39,766 nt of DNA from Hoeflea sp. (GCF_002733955.1 NZ_NVXQ01000014.1:1-39766), one strand, 5' to 3'; positions 1 through 8,326 are shown, numbered from the stretch's first letter. The notes: generated by a model not told the origin, from the sequence alone. Numbers and translations are program-made.

Positions 1-160
1 TCGCGCCATGTGGGCCGCCCAAGCCGAGGCGAACATACGCACGACCGTCGATACCGCGCGTCTCAAAGGCGCAAATCCCTTCCAGGTCATCAAATCCGTT
101 CTGGCATAGTGCGATAGAAGCACGCGGCAGGAAATTACGAATTCAGGGGTGGGTAAATAC
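1..160 (+). mobile_element. IS66-family element, partial (transposase 3' end and terminal end)
   Basis: This is the last 160 bp of an IS66-type element. The same 160 bases occur in reverse complement at 39428-39587. Identity stops exactly at 160/161 here and 39428/39427 there, so the IS tip is read as GTATTTACCC (inward from 160 on the minus strand), starting with the GTA usual for the family. The rest of the element lies outside the window. Sequence from 161 belongs to an IS200-type gene, so this copy inserted into that gene. Confidence 0.8.
2..109 (+). CDS. IS66-family transposase (TnpC), C-terminal 35 residues
   Basis: The open frame from base 2 to the TAG at 107-109 encodes the C-terminal tail of an IS66 DDE transposase, beginning near RAMWAAQAEANIRTTVDTAR. 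It is identical to the end of the longer copy on the minus strand at 39479-39766, which shows the upstream part of the catalytic domain with its final acidic residue (NNTSERKLRP). The 5' part is cut off by the window edge. The reading frame and stop are certain; family assignment rests on the longer mate. Confidence 0.8.
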   Translation, partial: RAMWAAQAEANIRTTVDTARLKGANPFQVIKSVLA

Positions 161-526
161 ACAAAATACAGATTTGATGTTTTGGCTGGCGATATCGGAG
201 TACGTTGCCGTGAGCTGTTGCGTGAGATTGCGATGGCGCATGAGATGCATATTCATGCAGGATCGATCAACCGGGACCATGTGCACATGCTGATCTCGAT
301 CCCGCCGAACCTATCGGTGTCGCGTGCTGTGCAATTCTTGAAGGGGAAAAGTTCGCACAAGCTGCTGCGCGAGTACAAAAGCTTGCGCAAACGCTATTGG
401 GGGCAGCATTTGTGGGGACGGGGTTATTGGGTGAACACAAGCGGGAATGTGACGGACGAAGTGTGGAAAGAGTATATCAAGAACCAGAAGCCGCCTGAGC
501 CAGACGATGATTTTGAGGTGGTATAG
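161..526 (+). pseudogene. tnpA: IS200/IS605-family Y1 transposase (tnpA), 5'-truncated
   Basis: The frame carries the core of a Y1 HUH single-strand transposase. It has TKYRFDVLAGDIGVRCRELLRE, then the HUH motif as HVHMLISIPP, and the helix with the catalytic Tyr region near GYWVNTSGNVTDEVWKEYI. Full-length members have about 20 more residues before TKYR (a strand with HIVWV); these are missing because IS66 sequence replaces them at 160/161. A GTG at 149 gives an open frame of 125 residues, but its first four codons come from the IS66 end. The protein is therefore an accidental remnant and probably inactive. The usual 3' hairpin follows at 572-591. Confidence 0.8.
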
Positions 527-571
527 TCCGCCCAATGGCGGACCGATCCGGCTTCTAGCCGTAACCCGAAG

Positions 572-591
572 CCACCGGCTTTAGCCGGTGG
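572..591 (+). repeat. Subterminal hairpin of the IS200/IS605 right end
   Basis: A perfect 9-bp stem (CCACCGGCT / AGCCGGTGG) with a TT loop sits 45 bp after the tnpA stop. IS200/IS605 transposases recognise such a hairpin close to the cleavage site of the right end. The following TTCAC at 596-600 is a plausible cleavage pentanucleotide, but this is a guess because the left end is lost. Confidence 0.65.
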
Positions 592-694
592 AGCATTCAC
601 CTTTTGATAGGTGCTGGCGTCGGGATTCTGGCTTACCTGCTCATGCGGTGCGCAGTCGGTGGTTTTTGGTCGTGGGCCGAAGCGGGGTGTCAGT

Positions 695-895
695 TCAAAC
701 ATTTCCTGCCTCACTGTTTAACACGGTATAATCCATAGCCTTGCGCTGATCCGGAGCGGCCTGGATCAGTAAGATTTCGATAGCTTCCATCAAGGGTTCG
801 TGGTCAAGCATCCCGACCACCATTTGAATGGTAATCGCGGTCAGCCGTTGTATCCGCGAGTATGTATATTCCGATTTGCACGATATGTCCTTCAT
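695..895 (-). CDS. Small hypothetical protein, 66 aa
   Basis: ATG at 895 opens a 66-residue frame (starts MKDISCKSEYTYSRIQRL, ends in EAGNV). A GGCGAG stretch lies upstream but too far away to be a convincing ribosome site. The middle is hydrophobic/helical (ITIQMVVGMLDHEPLMEAIEILLIQAAP). I do not recognise the family. It lies 49 bp downstream of the glutathione S-transferase gene on the same strand, so it could be the last gene of that operon or a chance frame. Confidence 0.3.
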   Translation of the reverse strand: MKDISCKSEYTYSRIQRLTAITIQMVVGMLDHEPLMEAIEILLIQAAPDQRKAMDYTVLNSEAGNV

Positions 896-944
896 TGAAG
901 CGGAGGCGAATGGCTCGCCCCCGCAAATGTTTCCGTGAATAATC

Positions 945-1580
945 CTAATCGCCAAACAGGGCCAGAACGGGAGCAAACGCGGCCTTCCACGAGGCGCGCG
1001 CCTCAACCCGTTCGATCCAGGCCGCGACATTCGGCAGATCGTCAAGTGAGATGTCAGACTGCGCGCGATACATGAATGTCGAGGCCAGCGAAAAATCTGC
1101 CACGCTGAGATTGCCTGCGATCCAGTCCTTGCCCGCAAGGCCGATTTCCAGTACCGCCAGAAACTGATCGACGTTCTTCACCTCGGCGTCGATAACGCTT
1201 TTATCTGCGTCTCCCATGCCGAATTTCGCCTTCAAGAATCGTTCGAACGAAAGTTTCTGCATCGCCGGGCCAAGGTGGATTGTTTGCCAGTAAAGCCACT
1301 GATCTACCGTCGCCCGGGCCTTTGGGTCATCGGGATAAAGACCGCGTTCCGGTTTGTTGCTGGCCAGATAGGAATTGATGGCGCGCGATTCCCAGATCAC
1401 GAAATCCCCGTCCACCAGCACCGGTACCTTGCCATTGGGATTCATTGCCAGGAATTCATCGCTACGGTTGTCTCCAGCGCGTATGTCGACTTCGATGATC
1501 TCAAGGTCGATCCCCAGCTCCAAGGCAACCGCACGCACCCGAAGGGCGTTTGGCGAGAAATTGGCGTTGTAAAGTTTCAT
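945..1580 (-). CDS. Glutathione S-transferase
   Basis: This 211-residue protein has the GST layout. An N-terminal thioredoxin-like domain (about 1-78) carries Ser9 in NFSPNALRV, the conserved cis-Pro region NPNGKVPVL and the ESRAI glutathione-binding motif. An all-helical C-terminal domain (about 88-205) includes IAGNLSVADFSLAS, the N-capping box. GSTs conjugate glutathione to electrophiles or reduce quinones and peroxides in the cytoplasm. The start is supported by AAGGAAACC just upstream. Only 10 bp separate it from the NmrA-like gene, so the two are co-transcribed leftwards with the dioxygenase and DoxX genes. The exact substrate is not visible. Confidence 0.9.
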   Translation of the reverse strand: MKLYNANFSPNALRVRAVALELGIDLEIIEVDIRAGDNRSDEFLAMNPNGKVPVLVDGDFVIWESRAINSYLASNKPERGLYPDDPKARATVDQWLYWQTIHLGPAMQKLSFERFLKAKFGMGDADKSVIDAEVKNVDQFLAVLEIGLAGKDWIAGNLSVADFSLASTFMYRAQSDISLDDLPNVAAWIERVEARASWKAAFAPVLALFGD

Positions 1581-1590
1581 CGTGGTTTCC

Positions 1591-2490
1591 TTAATGCTGT
1601 GGCGGGGTCAGCAGAGTTGTCTTGTTGGCAATCAGGAAATCACGCACTGACTGTCCGGCCTGTCCCGTCAGTTTTTCCAGATCGCCCGTCGCAACGCTCA
1701 GATAGTCCTTGGCCATCGCCTCGTCGAAGGACGCAAAGACCTTTGCCATGAACTCTGGCAAGCCAGCGTCGACCATGGCCTTAACCAGATCGTCGGTTGA
1801 GATCGGGATATAGGGGATATCCTTGCCCGAGATTTCCGACAGGATGGCCGCGATGTCACCTTGGGAAACCGCCGCGGGTCCGGTGATGTCCAGAACGCTT
1901 GAACCGGTTTCCTGCATCAGGGCCGTTGCGGCGGCGCGGGCGCAATCGGCGCGGGTGACATAGCCGGTTTTTCCCTCGGCAGCTGCAGCGAAATGCTGAC
2001 CCATACCAATGCTTTGCCCGCCACCCATCAGGACCAGATCGGTGTAAAGGTTGTTGCGCAGAATCGTATAGCTAGCACCGGTGTCCTTGATCAGCGCTTC
2101 GGTGTCGCTGTGATCTTTGGAGAAGGTGATAGGGCTTTCCTCTACCGGGTTCGTCAGCGAAGTATAGACGATATGTGTGATCCCTTCCTTCGTTGCGGCG
2201 GCGATGGCATTCTGATGCGCCGCCAATCGCTTGCCCGGCTCCAGATCGTCGGTCGAGATGATCAGCAGGCGCTTGCCGCCAGCAAAGGCTGCACCCAGCG
2301 ATGCGGGGTCGTTGAAATCGCCCTTGCGGGCCTCGACGCCCTTGTCGGCCAGATCGGCCAGCTTTTCCGGCGAGCGGGAAATGGCGATGATCGGACCGGC
2401 ACCGGCCGCAATCAGGTTGTCGATGACCTGTCGGCCAAGCTGGCCGGATGCACCGGTGACGATGAAAGGGCCGTTTTGAATGTTTGTCAT
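1591..2490 (-). CDS. NmrA-like / QOR2-type NAD(P)H:quinone oxidoreductase (atypical SDR)
   Basis: The 299-residue protein begins with a Rossmann dinucleotide site, TGASGQLGR (about residues 12-20), followed by a substrate domain typical of the NmrA-like, QOR2 (YtfG) branch of atypical SDRs: YTSLTNP, the RNNLYTD turn and a conserved TRADCARAAA segment. Members reduce small quinones with NADPH or act as redox sensors. AGGAAAATCC precedes the ATG. It sits in a leftward operon between a class III dioxygenase (55 bp upstream) and a GST (10 bp downstream), which favours a quinone-detoxification role. Whether it is an enzyme or a sensor cannot be told from sequence. Confidence 0.88.
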   Translation of the reverse strand: MTNIQNGPFIVTGASGQLGRQVIDNLIAAGAGPIIAISRSPEKLADLADKGVEARKGDFNDPASLGAAFAGGKRLLIISTDDLEPGKRLAAHQNAIAAATKEGITHIVYTSLTNPVEESPITFSKDHSDTEALIKDTGASYTILRNNLYTDLVLMGGGQSIGMGQHFAAAAEGKTGYVTRADCARAAATALMQETGSSVLDITGPAAVSQGDIAAILSEISGKDIPYIPISTDDLVKAMVDAGLPEFMAKVFASFDEAMAKDYLSVATGDLEKLTGQAGQSVRDFLIANKTTLLTPPQH

Positions 2491-2545
2491 TGGATTTTCC
2501 TAGATTTTCCGGGTTGGATTTGGATGTTCAAGCGTCTCAATGGAG

Positions 2546-3358
2546 TCAGCCGAAAGTAAACGCGCTTTCGACTGCGCCTAGCACGTGATCCTCCAACGTT
2601 TTCATGCCTTTGTCGGCAAGGGCTGCCCCCGCGACCACATGCAGCGGAATCAGATGTTCCTCGCGCGGGTTTGCATCGCGAGCACCGGGAGCGGCGGCCC
2701 ATTGTGCCAGCATTCGATCACGCTCTACCGGATCGGTGCGGGTGGCCGCATCGCTCAGCCAGCGGTCAAATTCCTGCCCGTTCACGAAATCGGCGGCGCC
2801 ATCCCGCATCGCGCGCATCATTTTTTGCATGTTATGATAGGTGTTGCCCGAACCGATGATCAGAACACCTTCATCTCGCAACGGTGCCAATGCCCGCCCG
2901 ACCGCAATATGCGCAGCCGGGTCAAGATCACTTCGCAGGCTCAGCTGTACACAGGGAATGTCGGCCTGCGGAAAGGCCACCTTAAGCGGAATGAACACGC
3001 CGTGATCGTAACCGCGCGCCTCATCAACGGGGCAGGGAAACCCGGCCGCCTCGAGCAGCGCCTGCACCCTGTCGGATAGCGCCGGAGCGCCGGGCGCGGG
3101 CCAGGTCAGTTCGTAGGTGTGGGGTGGAAACCCGTTATAATCGAACAACAGCGGTGGGTCCGGGTTTCTCTGCACGGTGAACTGCGGCTCTTCCCAATGG
3201 CCCGAAATCACCAGCAATGCCTTGGGGGTTTCCGGCAGTGATGCCGGTAAATCCGCAAGGAACTCGCGCTGCCGGTTCCAGGTTTCTGGCGGGGTCCAGT
3301 CCATGAAGAAACATGGGCCTCCACCGTGTGGAATGAACATCGTCGGCATCCGAGTCAT
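2546..3358 (-). CDS. Class III extradiol dioxygenase, DODA/YgiD (LigB-like) family
   Basis: This 270-residue LigB-fold protein matches the 4,5-DOPA dioxygenase extradiol (YgiD) family in length and motifs. It has FIPHGGGP (His11), SGHWEEPQFTV (His54), RGYDHGVFIPL and the late EEHLIPLHV histidines; these place the metal-binding His residues. The family opens catechol-type rings in the cytoplasm with Fe or Zn. A close functional parallel is the MhqO-type dioxygenase made under hydroquinone stress. ATG at 3358 follows AAAGGAC; an internal ATG at 3349 (MPTMFIPHGG) is an alternative start. It lies between DoxX (73 bp upstream) and the NmrA-like gene. Confidence 0.88.
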   Translation of the reverse strand: MTRMPTMFIPHGGGPCFFMDWTPPETWNRQREFLADLPASLPETPKALLVISGHWEEPQFTVQRNPDPPLLFDYNGFPPHTYELTWPAPGAPALSDRVQALLEAAGFPCPVDEARGYDHGVFIPLKVAFPQADIPCVQLSLRSDLDPAAHIAVGRALAPLRDEGVLIIGSGNTYHNMQKMMRAMRDGAADFVNGQEFDRWLSDAATRTDPVERDRMLAQWAAAPGARDANPREEHLIPLHVVAGAALADKGMKTLEDHVLGAVESAFTFG

Positions 3359-3431
3359 GTACTGCGTCCTTTCGCTTGTTTTACTGGCAGAGCGTGATGG
3401 CCAGCCGGCATGTGGCCGTCGGAAAATCCGG

Positions 3432-3836
3432 TTACGCGGCGCGCTTCAGCAAATCACCGTAGGGTGATTTCTTTTCGCGCACCCGGTTTTGCGTCAGGAA
3501 CGACACAAGCAGCGCAATCCAGGCAACAATCGCCGGCGGCCAGCCCGGATCGCCGGCAGCCATATGCGCCGAGGCGGCCAGCAACAGGTGCCAGAACATC
3601 GCCGCATAGGCGAAATCGGACAGAAACGTCGACGGGCGCCAAAGGATGACTACGGCCGCCACGATCTTCAGCATGGCCAACGGCCATATTATGTAGGTTG
3701 GGTATTTCAACAGGCCCTCATACATTCCCGCAACCATGTCATGCGCGGTGATGTAAAATGCCGCTCCGCCCAGATAGACCAATGCAACCAGCCCGGTTGC
3801 AGCCCAGTACGTAATTTTCGCAGATTTGTCGCTCAT
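3432..3836 (-). CDS. DoxX-like integral membrane protein
   Basis: The 134-residue protein has four hydrophobic segments (about 12-30, 46-65, 74-92 and 100-116), with short charged ends and the PLAMLKIVAAVVIL segment typical of DoxX-like (MhqP-type) proteins. These inner-membrane proteins are found with quinone and thiol redox enzymes. GAGG lies 8 bp before the ATG. It is the first gene of the leftward operon and faces the HxlR gene across a 137-bp intergenic region, so it is probably under direct control of that regulator. Confidence 0.85.
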   Translation of the reverse strand: MSDKSAKITYWAATGLVALVYLGGAAFYITAHDMVAGMYEGLLKYPTYIIWPLAMLKIVAAVVILWRPSTFLSDFAYAAMFWHLLLAASAHMAAGDPGWPPAIVAWIALLVSFLTQNRVREKKSPYGDLLKRAA

Positions 3837-3973
3837 CTAGACGTCCTCTATTTTGTTCAAATTACCCGAGCACTCTTCCGTATGGCTCACCCTTGCCAGG
3901 TTTTGCCTTTCACTCTAGTATCTTTAGGCGTCTTAGTTTAAAAGGAAAAGTAGGCACAGAAAAGTAACTACCT
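3837..3973. promoter_or_regulatory. Divergent control region between doxX-like and hxlR-like genes
   Basis: This AT-richer stretch separates two divergently transcribed genes and must hold both promoters. Two GAAAAGTA copies lie about 14 bp apart near 3945-3967, followed by AACTACC; GTAG and CTAC elements flank the second copy. HxlR-type repressors bind short interrupted repeats of this size, so this is a candidate operator just before the regulator start. No clear -35/-10 pair could be assigned. Confidence 0.4.
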
Positions 3974-4342
3974 TTGGAAAACCTCAAAATGAAACAGAAA
4001 ACACCGCCCGCGTGTCCCATGGACTCCATTCTGCGCCTGCTGATGGGTCCGTGGACAACCTATATTCTCTGGGTCCTTAGCGACGGCGGGCCGCAACGTT
4101 TCGGGGCGCTGAAGCGGGCAGTGCCGGGAATCTCAACCCGGGTGCTGACGGAACGGTTGCGAATGTTGCAGGCGGCCGGAGTGATCTGGCGCGATCAGAC
4201 CCAAACGATTCCGCCTGCGGTCACCTACGGTTTGACAGAGCGCGGTGACGATCTGCGACAAGTGCTCGATTCCTTAGGCGAAATCGCGCAGCGTTGGCAG
4301 GCCGTAGGTGCGTTTGAAACGGGAGTTGTGGCGGCGGAATAA
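3974..4342 (+). CDS. HxlR-family winged-helix transcriptional regulator
   Basis: The 122-residue protein shows the HxlR signature: a Cys near the N-terminus (CPMDSILRLLMGPWTTYILWVL), the recognition region RFGALKRAVPGISTRVLTERLRMLQAAGVI, and a wing-like segment VTYGLTERGDDL. The CP Cys at about residue 13 sits where YodB/QorR-type sensors have their redox- or quinone-reactive Cys. The track start is a TTG; the ATG five codons later (3989) is equally possible, and neither has a strong ribosome site. It is divergent from the DoxX-dioxygenase-NmrA-GST operon, so regulation of that operon in response to electrophiles is the likely job. Confidence 0.9.
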   Translation: MENLKMKQKTPPACPMDSILRLLMGPWTTYILWVLSDGGPQRFGALKRAVPGISTRVLTERLRMLQAAGVIWRDQTQTIPPAVTYGLTERGDDLRQVLDSLGEIAQRWQAVGAFETGVVAAE

Positions 4343-4373
4343 TCAACTCAATAGTACACTGGGGTGTCATGTC

Positions 4374-4385
4374 TGGATGGCGCCC
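4374..4385 (+). repeat. Subterminal inverted repeat of the IS110 element (transposase 3' side)
   Basis: TGGATGGCGCCC; its exact reverse complement is at 5768-5779, on the other side of the transposase gene. Confidence 0.65.
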
Positions 4386-4653
4386 ATTTGGCAACGTGAT
4401 TTTGGTGATGTTTTAGCTTGGCGGGTCGGGTGCAGTCATGTCTCCGGCCTGTTTATGCGGCACGATATGACCGCTGGCCCTGATGTTATCCGCCTGAACC
4501 GATCCCTATCACATTATCGCGCTGTTGATGCGCAAGACAACGCCGCGGGTTCTTCGGTTCGTGCGGTCCATTCCGCTCTGCTGTCACATCATACCATCGT
4601 CACTCCGCCAACTGTAGTGCCCCGAAAGGCAAGTCTTGTTCGCTCCTATATGC
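4386..4653 (-). ncRNA. Candidate bridge/seek RNA region of the IS110 element
   Basis: This 268-nt stretch lies between the transposase stop and the subterminal repeat and holds no convincing gene. In IS1111-type elements the guide RNA (bridge RNA or seekRNA) that pairs with target and donor DNA is made from the non-coding region downstream of the transposase. The position and length fit; the pairing loops were not worked out here, so the RNA itself is inferred from element architecture. Confidence 0.45.
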
Positions 4654-5706
4654 CTACACTGAAGCCGGTACCCGGTGATCAGGCACGAAGTCCGGCTGGA
4701 ATTGTATATTCCGCGCCATGATCGCCCATGCAATGCGGGCAATCTTGTTTGCGAGGGCGACCGCAACAAGCTTGAAGGATTTCTTCTCCAGCAGGGTTCT
4801 CGCCCAATTCGCCAGTGGGGATTGGGTCTTGCCATTCTTCATCCTGTAAAGCGCGGCATGTGCTCCAACCACAAGAAGTTTGCGCAAGCGTCTATTGCCC
4901 ATTTTGGAAATGGAGCCCAGCCTTGGCTTCCCACCCGTTGAATGTTGCCTGGGAACGAGACCCAGCCAGGCTGCAAACTCTCGCCCGCCGACAAACAGCT
5001 TGGCGTCCGGCACACTGGCAGAAAGGCAAGTGGCGATGACGGGGCCTATCCCGGGAACAGTTGCAAGCCGGAGGCTGACATCGTCGTTGCGATGAGCGGC
5101 GATGATCGCCTTATCGAGCGTTGCGATCTGGCCCTCGATCTCTATCAATGTTGTCGCCAGCGGTCCGAGAGCAATGCGAACGGCGTCCGGGGTGTATCGT
5201 TCATCATCATCCAGAATGGCGATTAACTGCCGTGCGTTGTGAGCTCCCTGTGGGGCGACAATGCCAAGTTCAGCAAAATGACCACGCAAGGCATTGATGA
5301 GAGCAGTCCGTTGAGAGATCAGAAGTTCGCGCGCGCTATGCAGCATCAATGTCGCCTGCTGTTCCTCACTCTTGACTGGAACAAACCGCATCGATGGTCG
5401 TGTGACGGCTTCACAAATAGTGGCGGCATCTGCAGCATCGTTTTTCTGCCGACGCAAGTATGGCTTGATATAGCTCGGTGGGATCAGCCGGACGTCATGA
5501 CCCGCTGCTATCAGCGTTCGCGCCCAGTGATGGGCTGTTGCGCAGGCTTCCATACCGATCAGGCAGGGAGCAAGCTTCTCAAAGAACGGCTGCATCTGCC
5601 CGCGTCGTAGCGTCTTGCGCAAAACTATCTGCCCGTCCGCATCAACTCCATGAAGCTGGAAAACATTCTTTGCGATATCAAGTCCAATTGTCGTAATCTT
5701 ATCCAT
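4654..5706 (-). CDS. IS110-family transposase (DEDD)
   Basis: Starting at the ATG at 5706 (AGGAG 9 bp upstream; an in-frame start at 5751 is less likely) the protein is 350 residues. The N-terminal RuvC-like DEDD domain shows GLDIAKNVFQLHG (first Asp), MEAC (Glu) and RQKNDAADAATICEAV (Asp pair). The C-terminal transposase-20 domain has VPGIGPVIATCLSASV and the serine region STGGKPRLGSISKMGN, the site of the nucleophilic Ser in the family. Length and motifs are complete, so the enzyme should be functional. It would act with an RNA made from its 3' flank. Confidence 0.92.
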   Translation of the reverse strand: MDKITTIGLDIAKNVFQLHGVDADGQIVLRKTLRRGQMQPFFEKLAPCLIGMEACATAHHWARTLIAAGHDVRLIPPSYIKPYLRRQKNDAADAATICEAVTRPSMRFVPVKSEEQQATLMLHSARELLISQRTALINALRGHFAELGIVAPQGAHNARQLIAILDDDERYTPDAVRIALGPLATTLIEIEGQIATLDKAIIAAHRNDDVSLRLATVPGIGPVIATCLSASVPDAKLFVGGREFAAWLGLVPRQHSTGGKPRLGSISKMGNRRLRKLLVVGAHAALYRMKNGKTQSPLANWARTLLEKKSFKLVAVALANKIARIAWAIMARNIQFQPDFVPDHRVPASV

Positions 5707-5767
5707 GGTGGGTGGCTCCTCTCTTGGGTTTTGCAAAAACCATTTTGGCACATTCGATGCCGTCGGA

Positions 5768-5779
5768 GGGCGCCATCCA
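5768..5779 (-). repeat. Subterminal inverted repeat of the IS110 element (transposase 5' side)
   Basis: Reverse complement of TGGATGGCGCCC at 4374-4385; 62 bp upstream of the transposase start. Confidence 0.65.
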
Positions 5780-5894
5780 CTACATCACATTAACCGGTTC
5801 TTCCTCATATGGGCGTTGATGATGTAGACGCCCGCGACGACCCCAGTGTGTGGCAAGATGAGCTTGTTTGAACCGCCATTGGAGGATGGGCATC

Positions 5895-6141
5895 ATGAGC
5901 GAAGTTCGTACGATTGGTTTGGATCTGGCCAAACACATATTTCAGGTCCACGGCGCGGATGCATCGGGGGCAGTTGTGTTTCGCAAACAGTTGCGACGTG
6001 GACAGGTTTTGAAATTCTTTGGTGGCCTGCCACGGTGCCTGGTTGCGATGGAAGCCTGTGGAAGCTCCTACTTCTGGGCGCGTGAGATAGGCCGTTTGGG
6101 ACACGAAGTCCGGATGATCCCACCGGCCTACGTTCAAGCCG
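5895..6141 (+). pseudogene. Second IS110-family transposase, N-terminal fragment
   Basis: ATG at 5895 opens MSEVRTIGLDLAKHIFQVHG, then FRKQLRRGQVLKFF, MEACGSSYFWAREIGRLGHEVRMIPPAYV. These are the first 80 or so residues of an IS110 transposase related to, but different from, the one at 4654-5706. Similarity ends at PPAYV; the family would continue KPY, but the DNA instead runs into a metal-efflux gene through a shared AAGCCG (6136-6141), out of frame. The remaining 260 residues, including the DAAD and serine motifs, are gone. The two IS110 genes are head to head, 188 bp apart. Confidence 0.85.
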
Positions 6142-7884
6142 TTGGCCTGGACCAAGACCTTCGCCATGGCGGCGGCAGCGCTTCTGTCGATCCTTGTCGT
6201 TCCGGCCCTGATGGTGCTGTTCGTGCGCGGCCGCATCGTCCCCGAGCACCGCAATCCGGTGAATCGTCTGCTCATCTGGTTATATCGGCCGATCATTACC
6301 GCAGTGCTGAGGGTCAAGACTCTCACTGTTGTCGTGGCGGTGGCCGTGCTTGCGGTCAGCGTATGGCCAGCGACGAAGATCGGCTCCGAATTCATGCCAA
6401 GCCTCAATGAAGGCACAATTATGTACATGCCGACCACGCTGCCGGGGCTTTCCATCACCAAGTCTGCTGAATTGTTGCAGACACAAAACCGGATCATCAA
6501 GACATTCCCGGAAGTGGAGAATGTGTTCGGAAAGGCGGGTCGTGCGGCAACTGCCACGGACCCGGCTCCTACCGAGATGTTCGAAGCGATCATCAATCTG
6601 AAACTTGAATTGCAGTGGCGTCCTGGCGTCACCGTTGATTCGCTGATCCAGGAAATGGATCGCGCCTTGCAGTTTCCCGGCGTTTCCAACGCATGGACCA
6701 TGCCGATCAAGGCGCGCATCGACATGCTGGCGACGGGCATCCGCACGCCAGTCGGTGTGAAGGTGATTGGACAGGATCTGTTCGAGATTGAAAAGCTCGC
6801 GCGCCAGATCGAGGCGGCGATCAAGACCGTGCCCGGAACCTCGAGTGCCTTCGCCGAGCGCATCAATGGCGGGTACTATCTGGATATAGATCCGGATCGC
6901 CGAGAGCTCGCGCGGTACGGATTATCGATTGCCGACGTTCAGGCGGTCGTAGCTTCCGCTATCGGCGCCGAGACCGTGACCACGACTGTCGAGGGTCGCG
7001 AACGTTACGCCGTCAGCATTCGGTATCCGCGCGACCTGCGCTCGGATCCGCAGGCGATCGCCCGCGAGGTGCTGGTGCCACTTGCCGAGGGCGCATCGAT
7101 CCCGCTCGGCCAGGTGGCCAAGGTTTCATTGGTGCGCGGGCCGGGTTCAATCCGGACCGAGAACGCCCAACTCGCCGCCTACATATTCGTGGATGCCCGC
7201 GAACGCGATCTGGGCAGCTATGTCGCCGATGCCAAGAAAGCGGTGGCGCAGAGCGTTGACTTCCCGCCCGGCTATTATGCGATCTGGAGTGGCCAGTTCG
7301 AGTTTTACGAGCGCGCGAGAAAGCGTCTCGCCATTGTCGTGCCGCTGACGCTGCTTTTGATCTTGCTGCTGCTCTATCTCAACTTCAGGCGCATGACGGA
7401 AACCCTGATTGTCATGTTGTCATTGCCGTTTGCGCTGGTTGGCGGCCTGTGGCTGATGTGGTTGGGTTTCAACCTTTCGGTTGCAGTCGCAGTCGGCTTT
7501 ATTGCACTTGCGGGTGTGGCTGCCGAGACCGGCGTCATTATGCTGATCTACCTTGATCACGCGCTCGATGCGCGCAAGGCGCTTGCGCTGAAGGAGGGGC
7601 GTCCAATTGACAAATCCGACATTGCCGCGGCGATCATGGAAGGCGCCGTCGAACGGGTGCGGCCGAAGATGATGACCGTCGTCGCCATCATGGCGGGCCT
7701 GGTTCCAATCTTGTGGAGCCAGGGCACCGGATCGGAGATCATGCAGCGCATTGCCGTGCCGATGATCGGCGGAATGGTGTCATCGACCATCCTCACGCTG
7801 GTTGTCATTCCGGCAATCTATGCCTTGGTGAAGGGGTTCGGGCTCGAACGAGCCCGAACATTCGCAGTCGCCGAAGCCGCCTGA
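6136..7884 (+). pseudogene. CusA/CzcA-type heavy-metal efflux RND transporter, C-terminal half
   Basis: From KPLAWTKTFAMAAAALLS (about transmembrane helix 6) to the stop, the frame encodes the second half of a heavy-metal RND pump (583 codons against about 1050 in full proteins). It includes GSEFMPSLNEGTIMYMPTTLPG, the second porter domain with MPIKARIDMLATGIRTPVG, and the C-terminal helix bundle (VVPLTLLLILLLLYLNFRRM, the FALVGGLWLM region, VERVRPKMMTVVAIMAGLVP). The N-terminal half, including the first porter domain and the proton-relay helix 4, is missing at the IS110 junction. A TTG at 6142 could start translation, but half a pump should not work. No CusB/CusC partner is nearby. Confidence 0.88.
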
Positions 7885-8326
7885 ACTGTGTCAGAATATC
7901 TATGTGCCTCCCCAAGTGTCCGGCTTGGCTGTGATTGTACGACAACTTATGCTGCAATCATATCGGGTGTATGTCAGAAATACTCCTCGGTACCGGGACC
8001 GTGTTGGACGAAAAGGCCGGCGTCGCCCGTCGGGCCGAACTATTGGCAAAGCTGAAGCACGCAACCGGTCTTCCTCAATCCGGGCGGCAATCCTTGACGC
8101 AGGGGACGGCCGTGAGAGCAGTGAAAACACCCCTCGTGCCGCTTGCGAGCGATGGCCGGCAAGGGAAGCTATCGCCGCTTCTGGCAGTGAGTACAAGGCC
8201 TTGGCAAAACTGCCGGCTTGCCAGTCGCGCCCTTGCCTGCCTTGCTCTTCGCGGCCTCCGGGTCCAGCCCCGAAAAGTGAAGGAGCGGAAACCCGGACAG
8301 AGGACCGCGCGCAACGCGGAGAGTGA
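7885..8326. other. 442-bp gap without a confident gene
   Basis: An open frame with ATG at 7971 (MSEILLGTGTVLDEKAGVARRAELLAKLK) runs to 8354 and overlaps the next gene, but its second half reads like non-coding sequence and it was not called. GGAGAG just before 8327 is the ribosome site of the following gene. No repeat or RNA was recognised. Confidence 0.5.

Larger units (their letters stand above)
4370..5783 (-). mobile_element. IS110-family element, IS1111-like subgroup (about 1.4 kb)
   Basis: One DEDD transposase gene on the minus strand is bracketed by a 12-bp inverted repeat, TGGATGGCGCCC, at 4374-4385 and (reverse complement) 5768-5779. The spacing gives about 1.4 kb, normal for IS110. 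The non-coding part is short (about 60 bp) before the gene and long (268 bp) after it, the arrangement of the IS1111 subgroup, which also has subterminal inverted repeats. Outer limits are estimates because these elements make no target duplication. Confidence 0.7.
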
